Position numbers and translations under genes: made by a program. Below are positions 27,072-36,175 of a DNA stretch of 64,000 nt, in pieces. This DNA comes from an uncultured Collinsella sp. (GTDB lineage: Bacteria; Actinomycetota; Coriobacteriia; Coriobacteriales; Coriobacteriaceae): NCBI GenBank assembly GCA_902490405.1, contig CABUDS010000003.1:1-64000 (forward strand), in the 5' to 3' direction. How positions within the stretch are numbered: the stretch's first letter is position 1; every line of letters starts with the position of its first letter. The notes under the pieces are model-generated. The model did no database searches, was not told where the DNA came from, and saw only the letters and a list, made by a program, of their open reading frames with translations.

Positions 27072-28010
27072 CTATGCCGAGGCCTTGGCCTTGCGGCGCT
27101 TGCGGACCGCGTGGATCACGATGTCCAGCAGCAACAGCACAATGGCTACGACCACGATGAGCACGGCAAACTCGCGCTTGCCCCAGTGGCGGCCGGCCAG
27201 CGACTTTTGCTTGTCGACGTCCTTCTTGTTGTATTTGGTGCGCACGCAATGCACCAACAGGCGATGGTCGTTCACGCCGTAGGGCGTGCAGGTGACGAGC
27301 GTCACCTTGTCGGCGCCGGGCTCGATGGTCAGCGACTCCATCTCCTCGGGCAGCACCACCTCGGAATCCACCATCTTGTAGGCAAGCGTCTTGTTCATGG
27401 TGTGCAGCAGCACCAGGTCGCCGGGCTCCAGCGAGTGAATGTCGTCGAACATGCTCAGGTTGCGCATGCCCGAGTGCGCGGTGAGCACGCAATGCGTCGA
27501 GGTGCCGCCCACCGGCAGGCTCGTGCCCTCCAGGTGGCCGACGCCCGCCATGAGGACTTCTTCGCTCGTGCCGTGGTAGATGGGCATGCTCACATCGATG
27601 GAGGGGATCTCGACCCAGCTCATCATGGGGTCGCGGTCAAAGATGAGCTGCTGAGCGTAGGGCTCGATCTGGTCGGCGGGAAGCTCGGTGGCCTCGCCGG
27701 CAAGCTGCTCGTTATAGGAGCGCGCCTGCAGCAAGATGCGCTCGCGCTCCTCGGCAGACAGCGCGTCCACGGTGCTGGACACGGTGCTGATCTGGTTGAA
27801 CACGCCCGAGGCCTCGAGCCGGTCCAAGATCCACGGCCAGGTCATAAGGCCCACGCCGATAAGGATGATGACGATGGTAATGAGCCGATCGGCCCAGCGC
27901 GGCAGCCGCTTGCGGCGGCGCTTGGACTTTGGTTGAGGTTTGGGCTGAGGGCTTGAGCCGCCGTTGTCCGCGGCGTTATTGCTCTTCATATGTTTGGCGC
28001 CCTGCACCAT
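27072..28010 (-). CDS. Class C sortase (pilus assembly)
   Basis: A membrane transpeptidase that cleaves LPxTG-type signals and links pilins. The 312-residue protein has an N-terminal membrane helix (LITIVIILIGVGLMTWPW, 43-60), the catalytic triad His179 (LTAHSG), Cys241 (TLVTCTPYG) and Arg250 (NDHR), and a C-terminal membrane helix (about 281-300), which is the class C arrangement. A DPMM segment (127-130) may be part of the active-site lid. ATG 28010 has AGGAG 9-10 bases upstream. It is the only sortase in the window and lies downstream of three sortase-substrate genes. Confidence 0.93.
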   Translation of the reverse strand: MVQGAKHMKSNNAADNGGSSPQPKPQPKSKRRRKRLPRWADRLITIVIILIGVGLMTWPWILDRLEASGVFNQISTVSSTVDALSAEERERILLQARSYNEQLAGEATELPADQIEPYAQQLIFDRDPMMSWVEIPSIDVSMPIYHGTSEEVLMAGVGHLEGTSLPVGGTSTHCVLTAHSGMRNLSMFDDIHSLEPGDLVLLHTMNKTLAYKMVDSEVVLPEEMESLTIEPGADKVTLVTCTPYGVNDHRLLVHCVRTKYNKKDVDKQKSLAGRHWGKREFAVLIVVVAIVLLLLDIVIHAVRKRRKAKASA

Positions 28011-28141
28011 CGCCAGTCACTCCTCTACAACTCAGGTTGTCTAAACAAATAATAGCCGATTAGCAAACTCATGCACCGGACAACGCAGCCTGACAGCATT
28101 GCACAGCGCAAGTATGGGCCCGCATTTGCGTTTTAAAAATG

Positions 28142-28277
28142 TCCCGAATCGGCGGGGCGATTCGGGATACAATAGCTACAGGAAACGACGCACCCCGCGT
28201 AAGTACTTAGGAGCGCGGGCGACCAGTTTCCGACGTTGTTAAATGCCCGGGCCTCTAACCCCGGGCATTCTTATTTG
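28142..28277 (+). ncRNA. Putative small RNA convergent with a 50-residue toxin-like ORF
   Basis: A -10-like TACAAT (28168-28173) is preceded by an inverted repeat CCCGAATCG/CGATTCGGG. The following segment folds as GGAAAC (28181-28186) with GTTTCC (about 28228-28233), enclosing CCCGCG/CGCGGG. It then runs into a terminator hairpin AATGCCCGGG/CCCGGGCATT (about 28243-28270) followed by CTTATTT. No open frame of note. The -35 region is weak, so the promoter is tentative. The terminator is shared with the minus-strand ORF at 28271-28423. Confidence 0.45.
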
Positions 28278-28423
28278 CGCTTGTTGCGGCGCAAATGCCT
28301 TCTACCGTCCGCACCGCGCGTGCGCCTACGGACCTTAAACCGAACCTCATACGAGTCAAGAAACGCGATGACGAACGTGCCCACCGCCGCGAGGGCGGCG
28401 AGCGCGTTAAGGAATTTCAGCAT
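28271..28423 (-). CDS. Small hydrophobic protein, 50 residues (possible type I toxin)
   Basis: MLKFLNALAALAAVGTFV begins one membrane segment, followed by a strongly basic tail (RFKVRRRTRG...RRNKRK). GGAGG lies 7 bases before the ATG. The stop abuts a bidirectional terminator hairpin, and a candidate small RNA converges on it from the other side. This is the layout of TxpA/RatA- and BsrG/SR4-type pairs. The protein itself is not recognised as a known toxin; an ordinary small membrane protein is also possible. Confidence 0.5.
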   Translation of the reverse strand: MLKFLNALAALAAVGTFVIAFLDSYEVRFKVRRRTRGADGRRHLRRNKRK

Positions 28424-28596
28424 TTGGGGACCTCCGATCGAGTCGTCGGCCGCCCGCGCACGGGATGCGTCGCAAAGCCATTTTACTGCGAGCGTATGCA
28501 CCCACAGCCGGTAAACGCGATTTTGACAAACATTTGTTCGATATTCATACGCTTGATCCATCGGACGGTGGAGGCTGGCTGCGTTATCCCAAAAAA

Positions 28597-28628
28597 CGGG
28601 GCAGACTCCAGCGCGGAGTCTGCCCCGA
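28597..28628 (-). terminator. Intrinsic terminator of the pilin operon
   Basis: GGGGCAGACTCC and GGAGTCTGCCCC are perfect 12-bp arms, followed on the minus strand by GTTTTTTG. It ends the adhesin-pilin transcript about 100 bases after the last pilin gene, so the sortase needs its own promoter or read-through. Confidence 0.85.
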
Positions 28629-28727
28629 AAAGAAAATGGCGAAGCAAGAACGTGGATGGACGAGAAAAGTGTCCGCAAGTCTCATGGCCATCACATCCCA
28701 CCTGCCAAAGGGATGGGTGAGTGAGCG

Positions 28728-30440
28728 CTACTCCTGCTCGGACTCCTCAGCCTGCTTACGGCTGCGGATGAGGTGCGCCACACCGATGCACAGCACCGCG
28801 CCACCAGCGATCCAAGTGAAGGTCACACCGTTAAGGCCGGTGAGGGGAAGGCCGACCTGCTTGGTATCGCCAACGGTGATGTTGAAGGTGCCGTCGTCGT
28901 TTGTAGCTGTGCCAGTCTCGGCTTCGAGCCTGTTGTCGCCCTTCTCATCATTCGGCGTACCGATGATAACCTGATCACTCGGAGCGGTTAGTTCATACTT
29001 ATCCGCGCTCGAGCTTTCACCTGTTGTCCCGCTTTCATTCTTCGGCTTAATCGTGAAATCGAAAGGTGCGACCTTATCGTAGTTTTCAGGGGCGCCAGTC
29101 TCCTCTACCGTATAGGTTCCCGCACCGAGGCCCTTGACAGCAAAGGTGCCATCGTCGCCAGTCGTGAACTCATACGCATCATCTCCAAGAGTTCCATCGG
29201 AGTGAACGTATTTCCCCATTAGGTTTGAATCCGCCGCTGTCTTCACCTTGATGGTAAATTGTGCATTCGGTAGTGCGTTCTCGGTGCCAAGGTCAACCTT
29301 ATTCAGTTTAAGGCCATAGGTGTAGGTCTTGACCTCATCGGGCACCGTCGTGCCGGTGTCGTTGGTCATAGGGTTGTTTGAATACTCAAGTTTGACAGTG
29401 TTGGTGTTACCCGCATTGTCTCCAACGGTAGCCATGCTGTTAATCTTTGCCTTATAGGAGACGACGATGCAAGAATTCTCCGTGATGGTCACGCCTTGGA
29501 TAGTTTTAAGGTTGTTGCAAGTCCATGTCGTCGTAACGCTACCGTCAGACGGATCGGCATCATAAGACTTCTCGGTAAAGTCCGTCGTAATATCTTTCCC
29601 CGTATTATTCGTATGGCTCGGATCGGCTTTTGCTGCCTCAGGGGAATCGTACAGATACACCTTGGCGCTATTCTTCTGCAGCGTCAGGCCCTTGGAAATC
29701 TGGTCGGAGAACTGATAGAAATACGTGCTGTACTTATCGAAGTTCTCGGCGACGGTACCGTAAAGGTTGTACGTCACGTCCTGGCCGATCCGAGAGTCGG
29801 CGGCATCGTACTCCGTACCGTCTTTATCGCTTACGATCTTCTTCTCGACAGTGGGGATGCCCGTTTTCTCGGTGATTTCAACAGGCGCACTTCCCACGAC
29901 AGTGAAGATGGGGGACGTACCTGCCTCACCATCACCAATAGTGTCAGCCTTGGTCACAAAGAGCCAGTAACCATGCTTAAGGCCGGAGGCAACGCGCTTG
30001 GTCGTTGTCGTCTTGTCAGTAAGATCGTCTACGGCAGCGGCAATCTTATAAGCAATGTGATTAGAGTCAACACGGGTTGTCTTATCGGTCCCTGTCACCT
30101 TGGACGTTATCCAGTCTGCAGCATCCTGAGCGGTTGTACCACCGTAACCGTTATCCTTAATGACATTCTCGACAGCCGTCTTCACATCATCGTTCGCCCA
30201 GGTGATATTGCGCACAACCGTCTTACCCTTGACTATCGCAACATCAGCATTAAAAATCTGATAGCCATAGAATTCGGTATCGTTGCCCTTAACGTTCGTG
30301 ATGGTCACCGAGCCATTCGCAGTCGCAGCACCCTCCGCAGCAAACGCCATACTCACCGGGGCCATGACTCCACCGAAGCTCAGGGCTGCGGTGAGGCCAG
30401 CGGTTACTGCCAGGCGTGCGATGTTCTTGCTCATGCTCAT
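28728..30440 (-). CDS. Major pilin (SpaA-type backbone) with LPLTG sorting signal
   Basis: A 570-residue secreted pilin. It has a signal peptide ending near SMAFAAE, a candidate pilin-lysine region (TVEKKIVSDKDGTEY), Cna-B-type domains, an E-box (YTVEETGAPENY) for isopeptide bonds, the sorting signal LPLTG (about 531), a membrane segment and a charged tail. ATG 30440 is preferred over upstream in-frame codons because GGAGG lies about 9 bases before it. It is the last of three sortase substrates and is more AT-rich than the middle gene. Confidence 0.9.
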   Translation of the reverse strand: MSMSKNIARLAVTAGLTAALSFGGVMAPVSMAFAAEGAATANGSVTITNVKGNDTEFYGYQIFNADVAIVKGKTVVRNITWANDDVKTAVENVIKDNGYGGTTAQDAADWITSKVTGTDKTTRVDSNHIAYKIAAAVDDLTDKTTTTKRVASGLKHGYWLFVTKADTIGDGEAGTSPIFTVVGSAPVEITEKTGIPTVEKKIVSDKDGTEYDAADSRIGQDVTYNLYGTVAENFDKYSTYFYQFSDQISKGLTLQKNSAKVYLYDSPEAAKADPSHTNNTGKDITTDFTEKSYDADPSDGSVTTTWTCNNLKTIQGVTITENSCIVVSYKAKINSMATVGDNAGNTNTVKLEYSNNPMTNDTGTTVPDEVKTYTYGLKLNKVDLGTENALPNAQFTIKVKTAADSNLMGKYVHSDGTLGDDAYEFTTGDDGTFAVKGLGAGTYTVEETGAPENYDKVAPFDFTIKPKNESGTTGESSSADKYELTAPSDQVIIGTPNDEKGDNRLEAETGTATNDDGTFNITVGDTKQVGLPLTGLNGVTFTWIAGGAVLCIGVAHLIRSRKQAEESEQE

Positions 30441-30548
30441 CTTCTTTTCCTCCGTTTTCCGTTTGATTCTCATTCGATCGATCATCATCTGTCTGTGTCT
30501 TAGCATCTACTTCGCTACGTCTCGCCCCGCTCTCTGTGGGGCTGCCAG

Positions 30549-32216
30549 CTACTCTTTATGGCTGCCACCTCCCCGCTTGACCAGGAGCGCGACCACGATC
30601 AGTGCAGCTCCGGCGACCGCTGCAGCGGCCGCGGCGTACATTGCCATATCGCCAGTCGAGGGCATAAAGCCTCCGGTGGTAATGCTAGGGGGTGTGCCGG
30701 TGGGCGTGTTGATGAGCGACGCCTCCAGGCTGCCCGTCGACCCATCCGCGCTGTCGGCGCGCAGGGGCGACTCGGCCGTGATGGTGAGCTTGGGCTTGGC
30801 GGCGGCCACCTGGTCGACGTCCAGGCCCTCGGCCTTGACCGTCACGGAGCGCGTGCCCTCAAAGGCGGTGTAGCCCTTGGGCGCCTTGAGCTCGCGGACC
30901 TCCAGCTTGCCCGGGTCCACGCCCGAGACGGTCACGCGGCCGTCCTCGCCCGTGGTGACGGTGGCCTTGCCTTGCGCATCCCACGTGCCGTCGGCCGCCA
31001 GCGCGCGACCGCGGTCGTCGGTGATGCTCAGGACCGCCCCGGGCAGCGGCTTGTCGCCGTCGCTGCCGCGCTTGGTGAGCGCGAGATCCCAGGTGTAGGC
31101 GCATGCATCGTCGCTCGGCGTGCTGGTGAAGCCGGCATCGCTGAACTGGTCAGCAAAGGGAGAGCGCGGGTAACGCAGGTAGACCTCGTTGGGGTTGCCC
31201 TTCGCGATGCCGTGGTTGCACGCGCTGTTGAGCGGCGCGTTGTACACGGCGACCACGCGGGCGCCCGCGGTGAAGGCGTCGGCCCCGCCGAGCGCGGCGA
31301 TGAGGTCGCCGGTACGCACGGTGAAGGTTCCGTCAACCGCTACCTTGGTGGCGCACTGGGCCGTGATGTCGGTCCAGCCCTTCGCGGGCTCGGTGTCGGC
31401 TCGGCCGTCCTTGCCGGTCTGGACGGCGTCGAAGCCACCGTCCGCGCCCGCCGCCACGTACACGCGCATGCTCGCGGCCACCTTGGAGGGGTCGAGCCCC
31501 GCGCTCATGGTGTCGACGAACCGCACCGCGTAGGTGTCGTAGGCCGTGAGCCCCGCCGGGACCGTGGCAGAGAGGCGCCAGTACAGGTCGTCGGCGACCG
31601 TGGCGTCGGCGGCCTTCTGCCATGCGGCGGTGCTGTCCTCCAGCACGTGCTTGGCCACCTTGGGGGTCGCGGCCTTGGGCTTGACGGTGACGGCGCTGCC
31701 GCCCACCAGGGCCATGATCGGCGCGGTGCCGGCCTCGCCCTGGGCGATGGCGTCGTCGTCGGCGACGATGAGCCAGTAGCCGCAGGGCAGCTCGGCCGCC
31801 GTGCCCGCGTTGAGGGCCGCGAGCTCGGCGCCAGAGCTCTGGAGGGAACGAGCGAGCTGCGCGCTCAGCGCGCTCGTAAGGTGGGAATCGGTGTTGAGCC
31901 ACTCGGCAGCTTCCTGCGCGGTGGTCTGGGAATTGGGCATGCCGGCGCTGTGCAGCACAGGCAGCGCGGCGTCGCGCACGGCGTCGCTTGCCCAGGCGAG
32001 GTCGGTGGCGATCTTGGCGTCGCTGTCGCCGTCGACGACGTTGGCGCTAAAGATCTGGTAGGCGTCGTAGCTGCGCGCCACGGTGCCGCTCACCGTGATG
32101 GAACCGGTCGAGGTCGGCGCGGCCTGCGCGGATGCGGGGAACACAACCGCGCAGGTGCCGATCAGGAGGGTAAGCAGCGCAAACAAGATCGGGAAGGAGC
32201 AAACTTTCTTATTCAC
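30549..32216 (-). CDS. Minor/ancillary pilin with MPSTG sorting signal
   Basis: A 555-residue secreted protein: signal peptide (KVCSFPILFALLTLLIG...ASAQA), a pilin-like fold paralogous in outline to the next gene (SYDAYQIFSANV; CGYWLIVADDD), a Cna-B domain near LEVRELKAPKGYTAF, then MPSTG (about 518), an Ala-rich membrane segment and a short basic tail. The GTG at 32216 overlaps the adhesin stop by 8 bases (GTGAATAA) and has GGGAGG upstream, so translation is coupled. This gene is markedly more GC-rich than the two pilus genes on either side, suggesting a mosaic locus. Confidence 0.88.
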   Translation of the reverse strand: MNKKVCSFPILFALLTLLIGTCAVVFPASAQAAPTSTGSITVSGTVARSYDAYQIFSANVVDGDSDAKIATDLAWASDAVRDAALPVLHSAGMPNSQTTAQEAAEWLNTDSHLTSALSAQLARSLQSSGAELAALNAGTAAELPCGYWLIVADDDAIAQGEAGTAPIMALVGGSAVTVKPKAATPKVAKHVLEDSTAAWQKAADATVADDLYWRLSATVPAGLTAYDTYAVRFVDTMSAGLDPSKVAASMRVYVAAGADGGFDAVQTGKDGRADTEPAKGWTDITAQCATKVAVDGTFTVRTGDLIAALGGADAFTAGARVVAVYNAPLNSACNHGIAKGNPNEVYLRYPRSPFADQFSDAGFTSTPSDDACAYTWDLALTKRGSDGDKPLPGAVLSITDDRGRALAADGTWDAQGKATVTTGEDGRVTVSGVDPGKLEVRELKAPKGYTAFEGTRSVTVKAEGLDVDQVAAAKPKLTITAESPLRADSADGSTGSLEASLINTPTGTPPSITTGGFMPSTGDMAMYAAAAAAVAGAALIVVALLVKRGGGSHKE

Positions 32217-35200
32217 GACGCTTACCTCCCTTCGCATTCGCCTTGCGACGAATGTGCATCCAGGCCGCAGCAGCGCAAAGCACCACCGCGCCGGCAAGGT
32301 ACGTCAGAGTGACGCCCGACATACCAGAAAGGGGCAAAGAGGTGGAGTAGGTGTTGGTGAAGGTGGGGGTGGAACTTTCAGTGAGTTCGCGGCCCATGTC
32401 GTTGGTCACTGGCTTGCCATCACGATCCTGAATCTGCTTGTAGGTCGCAGTGACGTCGATATGGTGGTTAGAGTCGTCAGTCGCGTTAACCGTAATCTGA
32501 TAGACCGACTTGTCGTACGTATAGTGCGAGAACAGCGAACCGTCGTCTTTCTCGCGCACGTAGTACGTGAAGGTCTTGGAAGCACCACGGCCAGCGGGGC
32601 CAGACGCGAGCTGGTCGAGTTGATCGAGTTTGTAATCAATCTTGTCGAAGCTCAGGGTCTGGGACTTGTCGCCGTCGGCAGTGGTGGACTTGCTGCTAAC
32701 GATATCCGTAAAATCTGTGTCGGTCGCAAGCTGGAGCGTGAACTCCTTCATCTCGCCACCCTCAACGACCTTAGTCGCCATAGGCGTCCAGGAGCCCTTC
32801 GAGTCGTACGGAGTGAACTTGTTAGTGAAAGTCGTGGAGTCACCCTCACAGATAATTGGATAATAGTCTCCACTCTTCTGCACCTTGCTCCTCGCTTTTA
32901 CGTTCTCCCACTTCCCAGACGACTCGCGGAATTCGTACTTGGTTACACCGACGTTTTTAATCGTGTAGTTATGGATGTAAAGATCCTTCAGTTGGCTTGA
33001 GTTTTCTTTACTCGGAACAGACATGAGCAAGGTCTTGGTATCTTCGGCCGTCACCACAATCTTATACACGCTGGAGTCGTACGTGATGCCAGAATCACCA
33101 CCGGGATCTTCGACCAAGTAGTATGTGATTTCGTTACCCGCGCCACTCGATGCGAATTGTTCACCAAGGTCAAACGTAATGCTGCCTTCTGCATCATTTG
33201 CTGCTGTTCCAACCTCGGTGCAAACGTCGCGATTGAATGTCGTGCCAGCTGTCGTGCCAGCCAAAGGGTCGTCTGAATCCTTGCGATACACCGTAAAGGA
33301 GAACTCCCCATCATTGAGCTTGCGGCCTTCCAGCTTCTTGGTCGCCTTGAGCTTGAGGCTCGGATAGACATACGTGTCCTCAGGCGCGCCCATGTACAGG
33401 TCGCCGTTCGACATGATGCCGCCGCCATGGTTCCAGGAATAATTGCCCGTGATAAACGTCGCGCCCGCCTCTAGCGCAGCCTTTCGCGCATTGATCGCCT
33501 CGGGGTCTTGAGCCTTAACATTCGAACTCAGGCCGATGCTGTTATATACCTGCACGCCACCGTTAGCGGGGACAGTAATGGCTTTCTGAAGCTCTAAGCT
33601 TCCCCGATACTTAGCATCGCCGCCGCCAAGCATTTTGCCAATCACCGCCGCGATCGGAGTCGTATGACCCTCCGCCGCAAGGAAGAAGTCCGCGTGGCCG
33701 TTTTCGCGAAACACTTCGGCATTGTAGGCGTCGGAGTCCTGGTCCTTACCGTGACCACCGCCGGAAAGATGGGGGGTGCCGTTATTGCCTGTATTACTCA
33801 CGGATTCGTAATCGTTCGCGTTTTGCTCATTTCCGGCAGAAGTATTACCGAAAATCGCCGTGCCGTCGGTGCCTGTCACCAAAGTCTTACCCGTCGGGCA
33901 AACCGCAACGCCGCCACCGTAGCCACCGGCCTCATTGCTGCTTATATAGGAGTTATAGACAAATAGCCTACCAGCATTAGACGCGACCTTAGAATCGCCC
34001 TGGACGAAGATGCCGCCTCCACCCCAGTCAAAGCGAGACATGCAGTGGTTATTAGTGATATAGACTGGATTTGAATTTGACGCTCCTTTTATCATCGCGT
34101 CAACCATCTGGCCCACGCGAATGCCGGCACCCTCAGAGCGAAAACTCACGTTAGAGGCAATAGTTCCCCCCGTAATGTTGAGCCATGCCGTTCTCCCCCC
34201 TTGGTGTCCGATGTCGGTCACATAGACGCCACCGCCAGCTTCCTCAGAATAGTTGCCCGTAATCTGGCCACCAGAAATGGTGACATGAGTACCGTTTTTA
34301 GCGGCAAGTCCAGCACCGCCATGATCGCCATTACCATCGTTACCACAGTAATTGGCATATTTATTGTTAGTAATGTAGCCACCAGAAACAGTAACGCTGC
34401 CGCCTTCGGCCATGATGCCGCCGCCGAAACCAACACCAGTAGCAAGCGTGCTGTTGCCGGAGATTACGCCATTAGTTATGTTGACCGTGGAGTCTTTAGC
34501 ATACACACCACCGCCACTAGGAGCACTGTTGCCGGCAATTACGCCACCGGAAACCTCGAGGGTCGAATTACCGTGTATTTCAATTCCGCCGCCCGCACCC
34601 GAGCCAGAAGCTCCACACACATAGCCGCCGCGCATGTTGACGGTAGAGCCGTTCTCGGCATAGACCAAGCTGCTAACGCTGCTGCCTTGTTTTTGCGTGA
34701 TCACGCCGCTCACAAGGTTAAACGTGCCACCCTTGCCGTTGTTGTTATACAGATTGATGAGCTTTAGATTTGCGTTGCCGTCGCACGCCACGATGGCGCC
34801 TTTAATCTCAACGTCATGTTTGACAAGTGTCTCGGTTGTGCCTGTTCCGCTCGGGGACGATTCGGTCACGTAGTAGGTAAGATTAGATGGAATGTTATCG
34901 TTATCGTAAGTCAGTTCGGCATTCTTGCCATAATTGGCGGCATTCTTGTCATAATTATCGGCATTCAGGCTCTGCCCCTGATCAGCTAGCTGCTGGCCCT
35001 CGCTGACCGTCTCACCCACCTGTGCAGAATCCCTAATTGTAAGTGACGCACCACCGGCAACATTGAATAACGGCTTGTCGGCGCTCGAGTGCTTAATCTT
35101 ATGACCACTTAGGTCAAGGGTGATATTGCTGCCGCCTTTGTTAAGTGTGATTTCACCAGGAAAGTCAATATCAGCCGCAAGCGTAAAGCTGGCGGTTTGA

Positions 35201-35637
35201 TTTTCCTCAACGCCTAGAAGCTTTCCCTGCAAGTCACCGGCATTCTTGATGTCCGTGGCTGTCTCTTCGCTCGCCACAGCCTCCTCGGCTGACGAACCAG
35301 CGCCATCGTCGATCGCTTCATTTTCTTCTGCCTGCGACTCGTCCTTGGGCTGCTCCTCCTGCTGGATTTCGTCGTCGCCCGCAGCATCGTCACTATTCTG
35401 GTTTTCGGTATCCCCGTTGTTGGTGTTGCCTACATCAGTAGACTCACTTGAGGAACCCCCCCCCATCACAGTTTCCTCGGTAGAAACCGTCTGGGCATCG
35501 TTGGCAATGGCCTGCGAGATCGGAGGCATGACGAGCGACAGTACCAGGCTCAAAACGGAGGCTCCGCACAAAACGCCTGCCAGCACACGGCGCGTCGCTT
35601 TATTACTCTGCTTAGATTTATCCGAATTCGCTTTCAT
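32209..35637 (-). CDS. Large pilus adhesin with beta-helix region and LPLSG sorting signal
   Basis: A 1142-residue surface protein, probably the pilus tip. Signal peptide (about 15-46), an acidic Ser/Asn/Glu-rich linker (50-130), then a long region of right-handed beta-helix-like repeats (about 190-650; GGGVYAKDSTVNITNGVISGN and similar units, split). Two Spy0128/FctA-like isopeptide domains follow (EFSFTVYRKDSDDP; EFTLQLATDTDF), then LPLSG (about 1101), a membrane helix and a basic tail. GGAGGAG precedes the ATG. A run of nine G (35456-35464; Gly59-61) lies just after the signal peptide. The frame is intact in this sequence. Confidence 0.9.
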   Translation of the reverse strand: MKANSDKSKQSNKATRRVLAGVLCGASVLSLVLSLVMPPISQAIANDAQTVSTEETVMGGGSSSESTDVGNTNNGDTENQNSDDAAGDDEIQQEEQPKDESQAEENEAIDDGAGSSAEEAVASEETATDIKNAGDLQGKLLGVEENQTASFTLAADIDFPGEITLNKGGSNITLDLSGHKIKHSSADKPLFNVAGGASLTIRDSAQVGETVSEGQQLADQGQSLNADNYDKNAANYGKNAELTYDNDNIPSNLTYYVTESSPSGTGTTETLVKHDVEIKGAIVACDGNANLKLINLYNNNGKGGTFNLVSGVITQKQGSSVSSLVYAENGSTVNMRGGYVCGASGSGAGGGIEIHGNSTLEVSGGVIAGNSAPSGGGVYAKDSTVNITNGVISGNSTLATGVGFGGGIMAEGGSVTVSGGYITNNKYANYCGNDGNGDHGGAGLAAKNGTHVTISGGQITGNYSEEAGGGVYVTDIGHQGGRTAWLNITGGTIASNVSFRSEGAGIRVGQMVDAMIKGASNSNPVYITNNHCMSRFDWGGGGIFVQGDSKVASNAGRLFVYNSYISSNEAGGYGGGVAVCPTGKTLVTGTDGTAIFGNTSAGNEQNANDYESVSNTGNNGTPHLSGGGHGKDQDSDAYNAEVFRENGHADFFLAAEGHTTPIAAVIGKMLGGGDAKYRGSLELQKAITVPANGGVQVYNSIGLSSNVKAQDPEAINARKAALEAGATFITGNYSWNHGGGIMSNGDLYMGAPEDTYVYPSLKLKATKKLEGRKLNDGEFSFTVYRKDSDDPLAGTTAGTTFNRDVCTEVGTAANDAEGSITFDLGEQFASSGAGNEITYYLVEDPGGDSGITYDSSVYKIVVTAEDTKTLLMSVPSKENSSQLKDLYIHNYTIKNVGVTKYEFRESSGKWENVKARSKVQKSGDYYPIICEGDSTTFTNKFTPYDSKGSWTPMATKVVEGGEMKEFTLQLATDTDFTDIVSSKSTTADGDKSQTLSFDKIDYKLDQLDQLASGPAGRGASKTFTYYVREKDDGSLFSHYTYDKSVYQITVNATDDSNHHIDVTATYKQIQDRDGKPVTNDMGRELTESSTPTFTNTYSTSLPLSGMSGVTLTYLAGAVVLCAAAAWMHIRRKANAKGGKRRE

Positions 35638-36088
35638 CGATGTCTCCTCCCCAAGAGACCGCGATCTTGCTCTTTCACCATCAAACTTGGGCGCGCAACC
35701 TATAATTGCTCGCGCTCGATATGCATATTATTACTCTTTGTTTAAACAACGCAAGCCTAACAATGTCAGTTTTGCTTTACGTTGCCTTAACTTCTTGACA
35801 ATTATTCAAACTATGCATTGTTTTTCGAGGGTTAAATTTCGGAAAGACGCTGGTGAACTCGTTAGCAAATCTAGATAAATGACACTTTACCATTGTTTGT
35901 ACAACATTTTGTTTTAACCCGCTCAATCTGTGAACGGCCAAAATTGCGCCGTGAATGGCAGTATATCTACCTGCAAATATTAGTTATGAGCTAATTGGTC
36001 AATTACTGCACAACCAGCGTGTGCCGACATGTTCATACATCGAAACTTGAATGACATTGCATGTTACCGGCTGCAAATCTCCTCGCTA
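35638..36088. other. AT-rich upstream region of the pilus operon
   Basis: About 450 bases much richer in A and T than the rest of the window, with no convincing gene. A tentative promoter for the adhesin gene on the minus strand is TTGCGT (35754-35749), 18 bases, TAATAT (35730-35725), overlapping the palindrome TTGTTTAAACAA. The composition suggests the pilus locus was acquired by transfer. Confidence 0.5.
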
Positions 36089-36124
36089 CAAAAAAGCGTC
36101 CCAACAATCGACTGTTGGGACGCT
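36089..36124 (-). terminator. Intrinsic terminator of the HAD phosphatase gene
   Basis: AGCGTCCCAACA and TGTTGGGACGCT are perfect 12-bp arms, followed on the minus strand by TTTTTTG. Confidence 0.85.
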
Positions 36125-36130
36125 TGGAAA

Positions 36131-36163
36131 ACCACCACAAAGGCGCTCTGCCCTCTTTGTGGC
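36131..36163 (-). repeat. CCACCACAAAGG-family hairpin, copy 2 (degenerate)
   Basis: ACCACCACAAAGG (36131-36143) with a worn right arm (CTTTGTGG then CTG). It lies between the phosphatase stop and its main terminator. Confidence 0.6.
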
Positions 36164-36175
36164 TGCCCCCAGGCG

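Noticed and set aside
30549..32312. A 584-residue plus-strand frame opposite the minor pilin
   Set aside because: Antisense frame in very GC-rich sequence; the minus strand has signal peptide, pilin domains and sorting signal.
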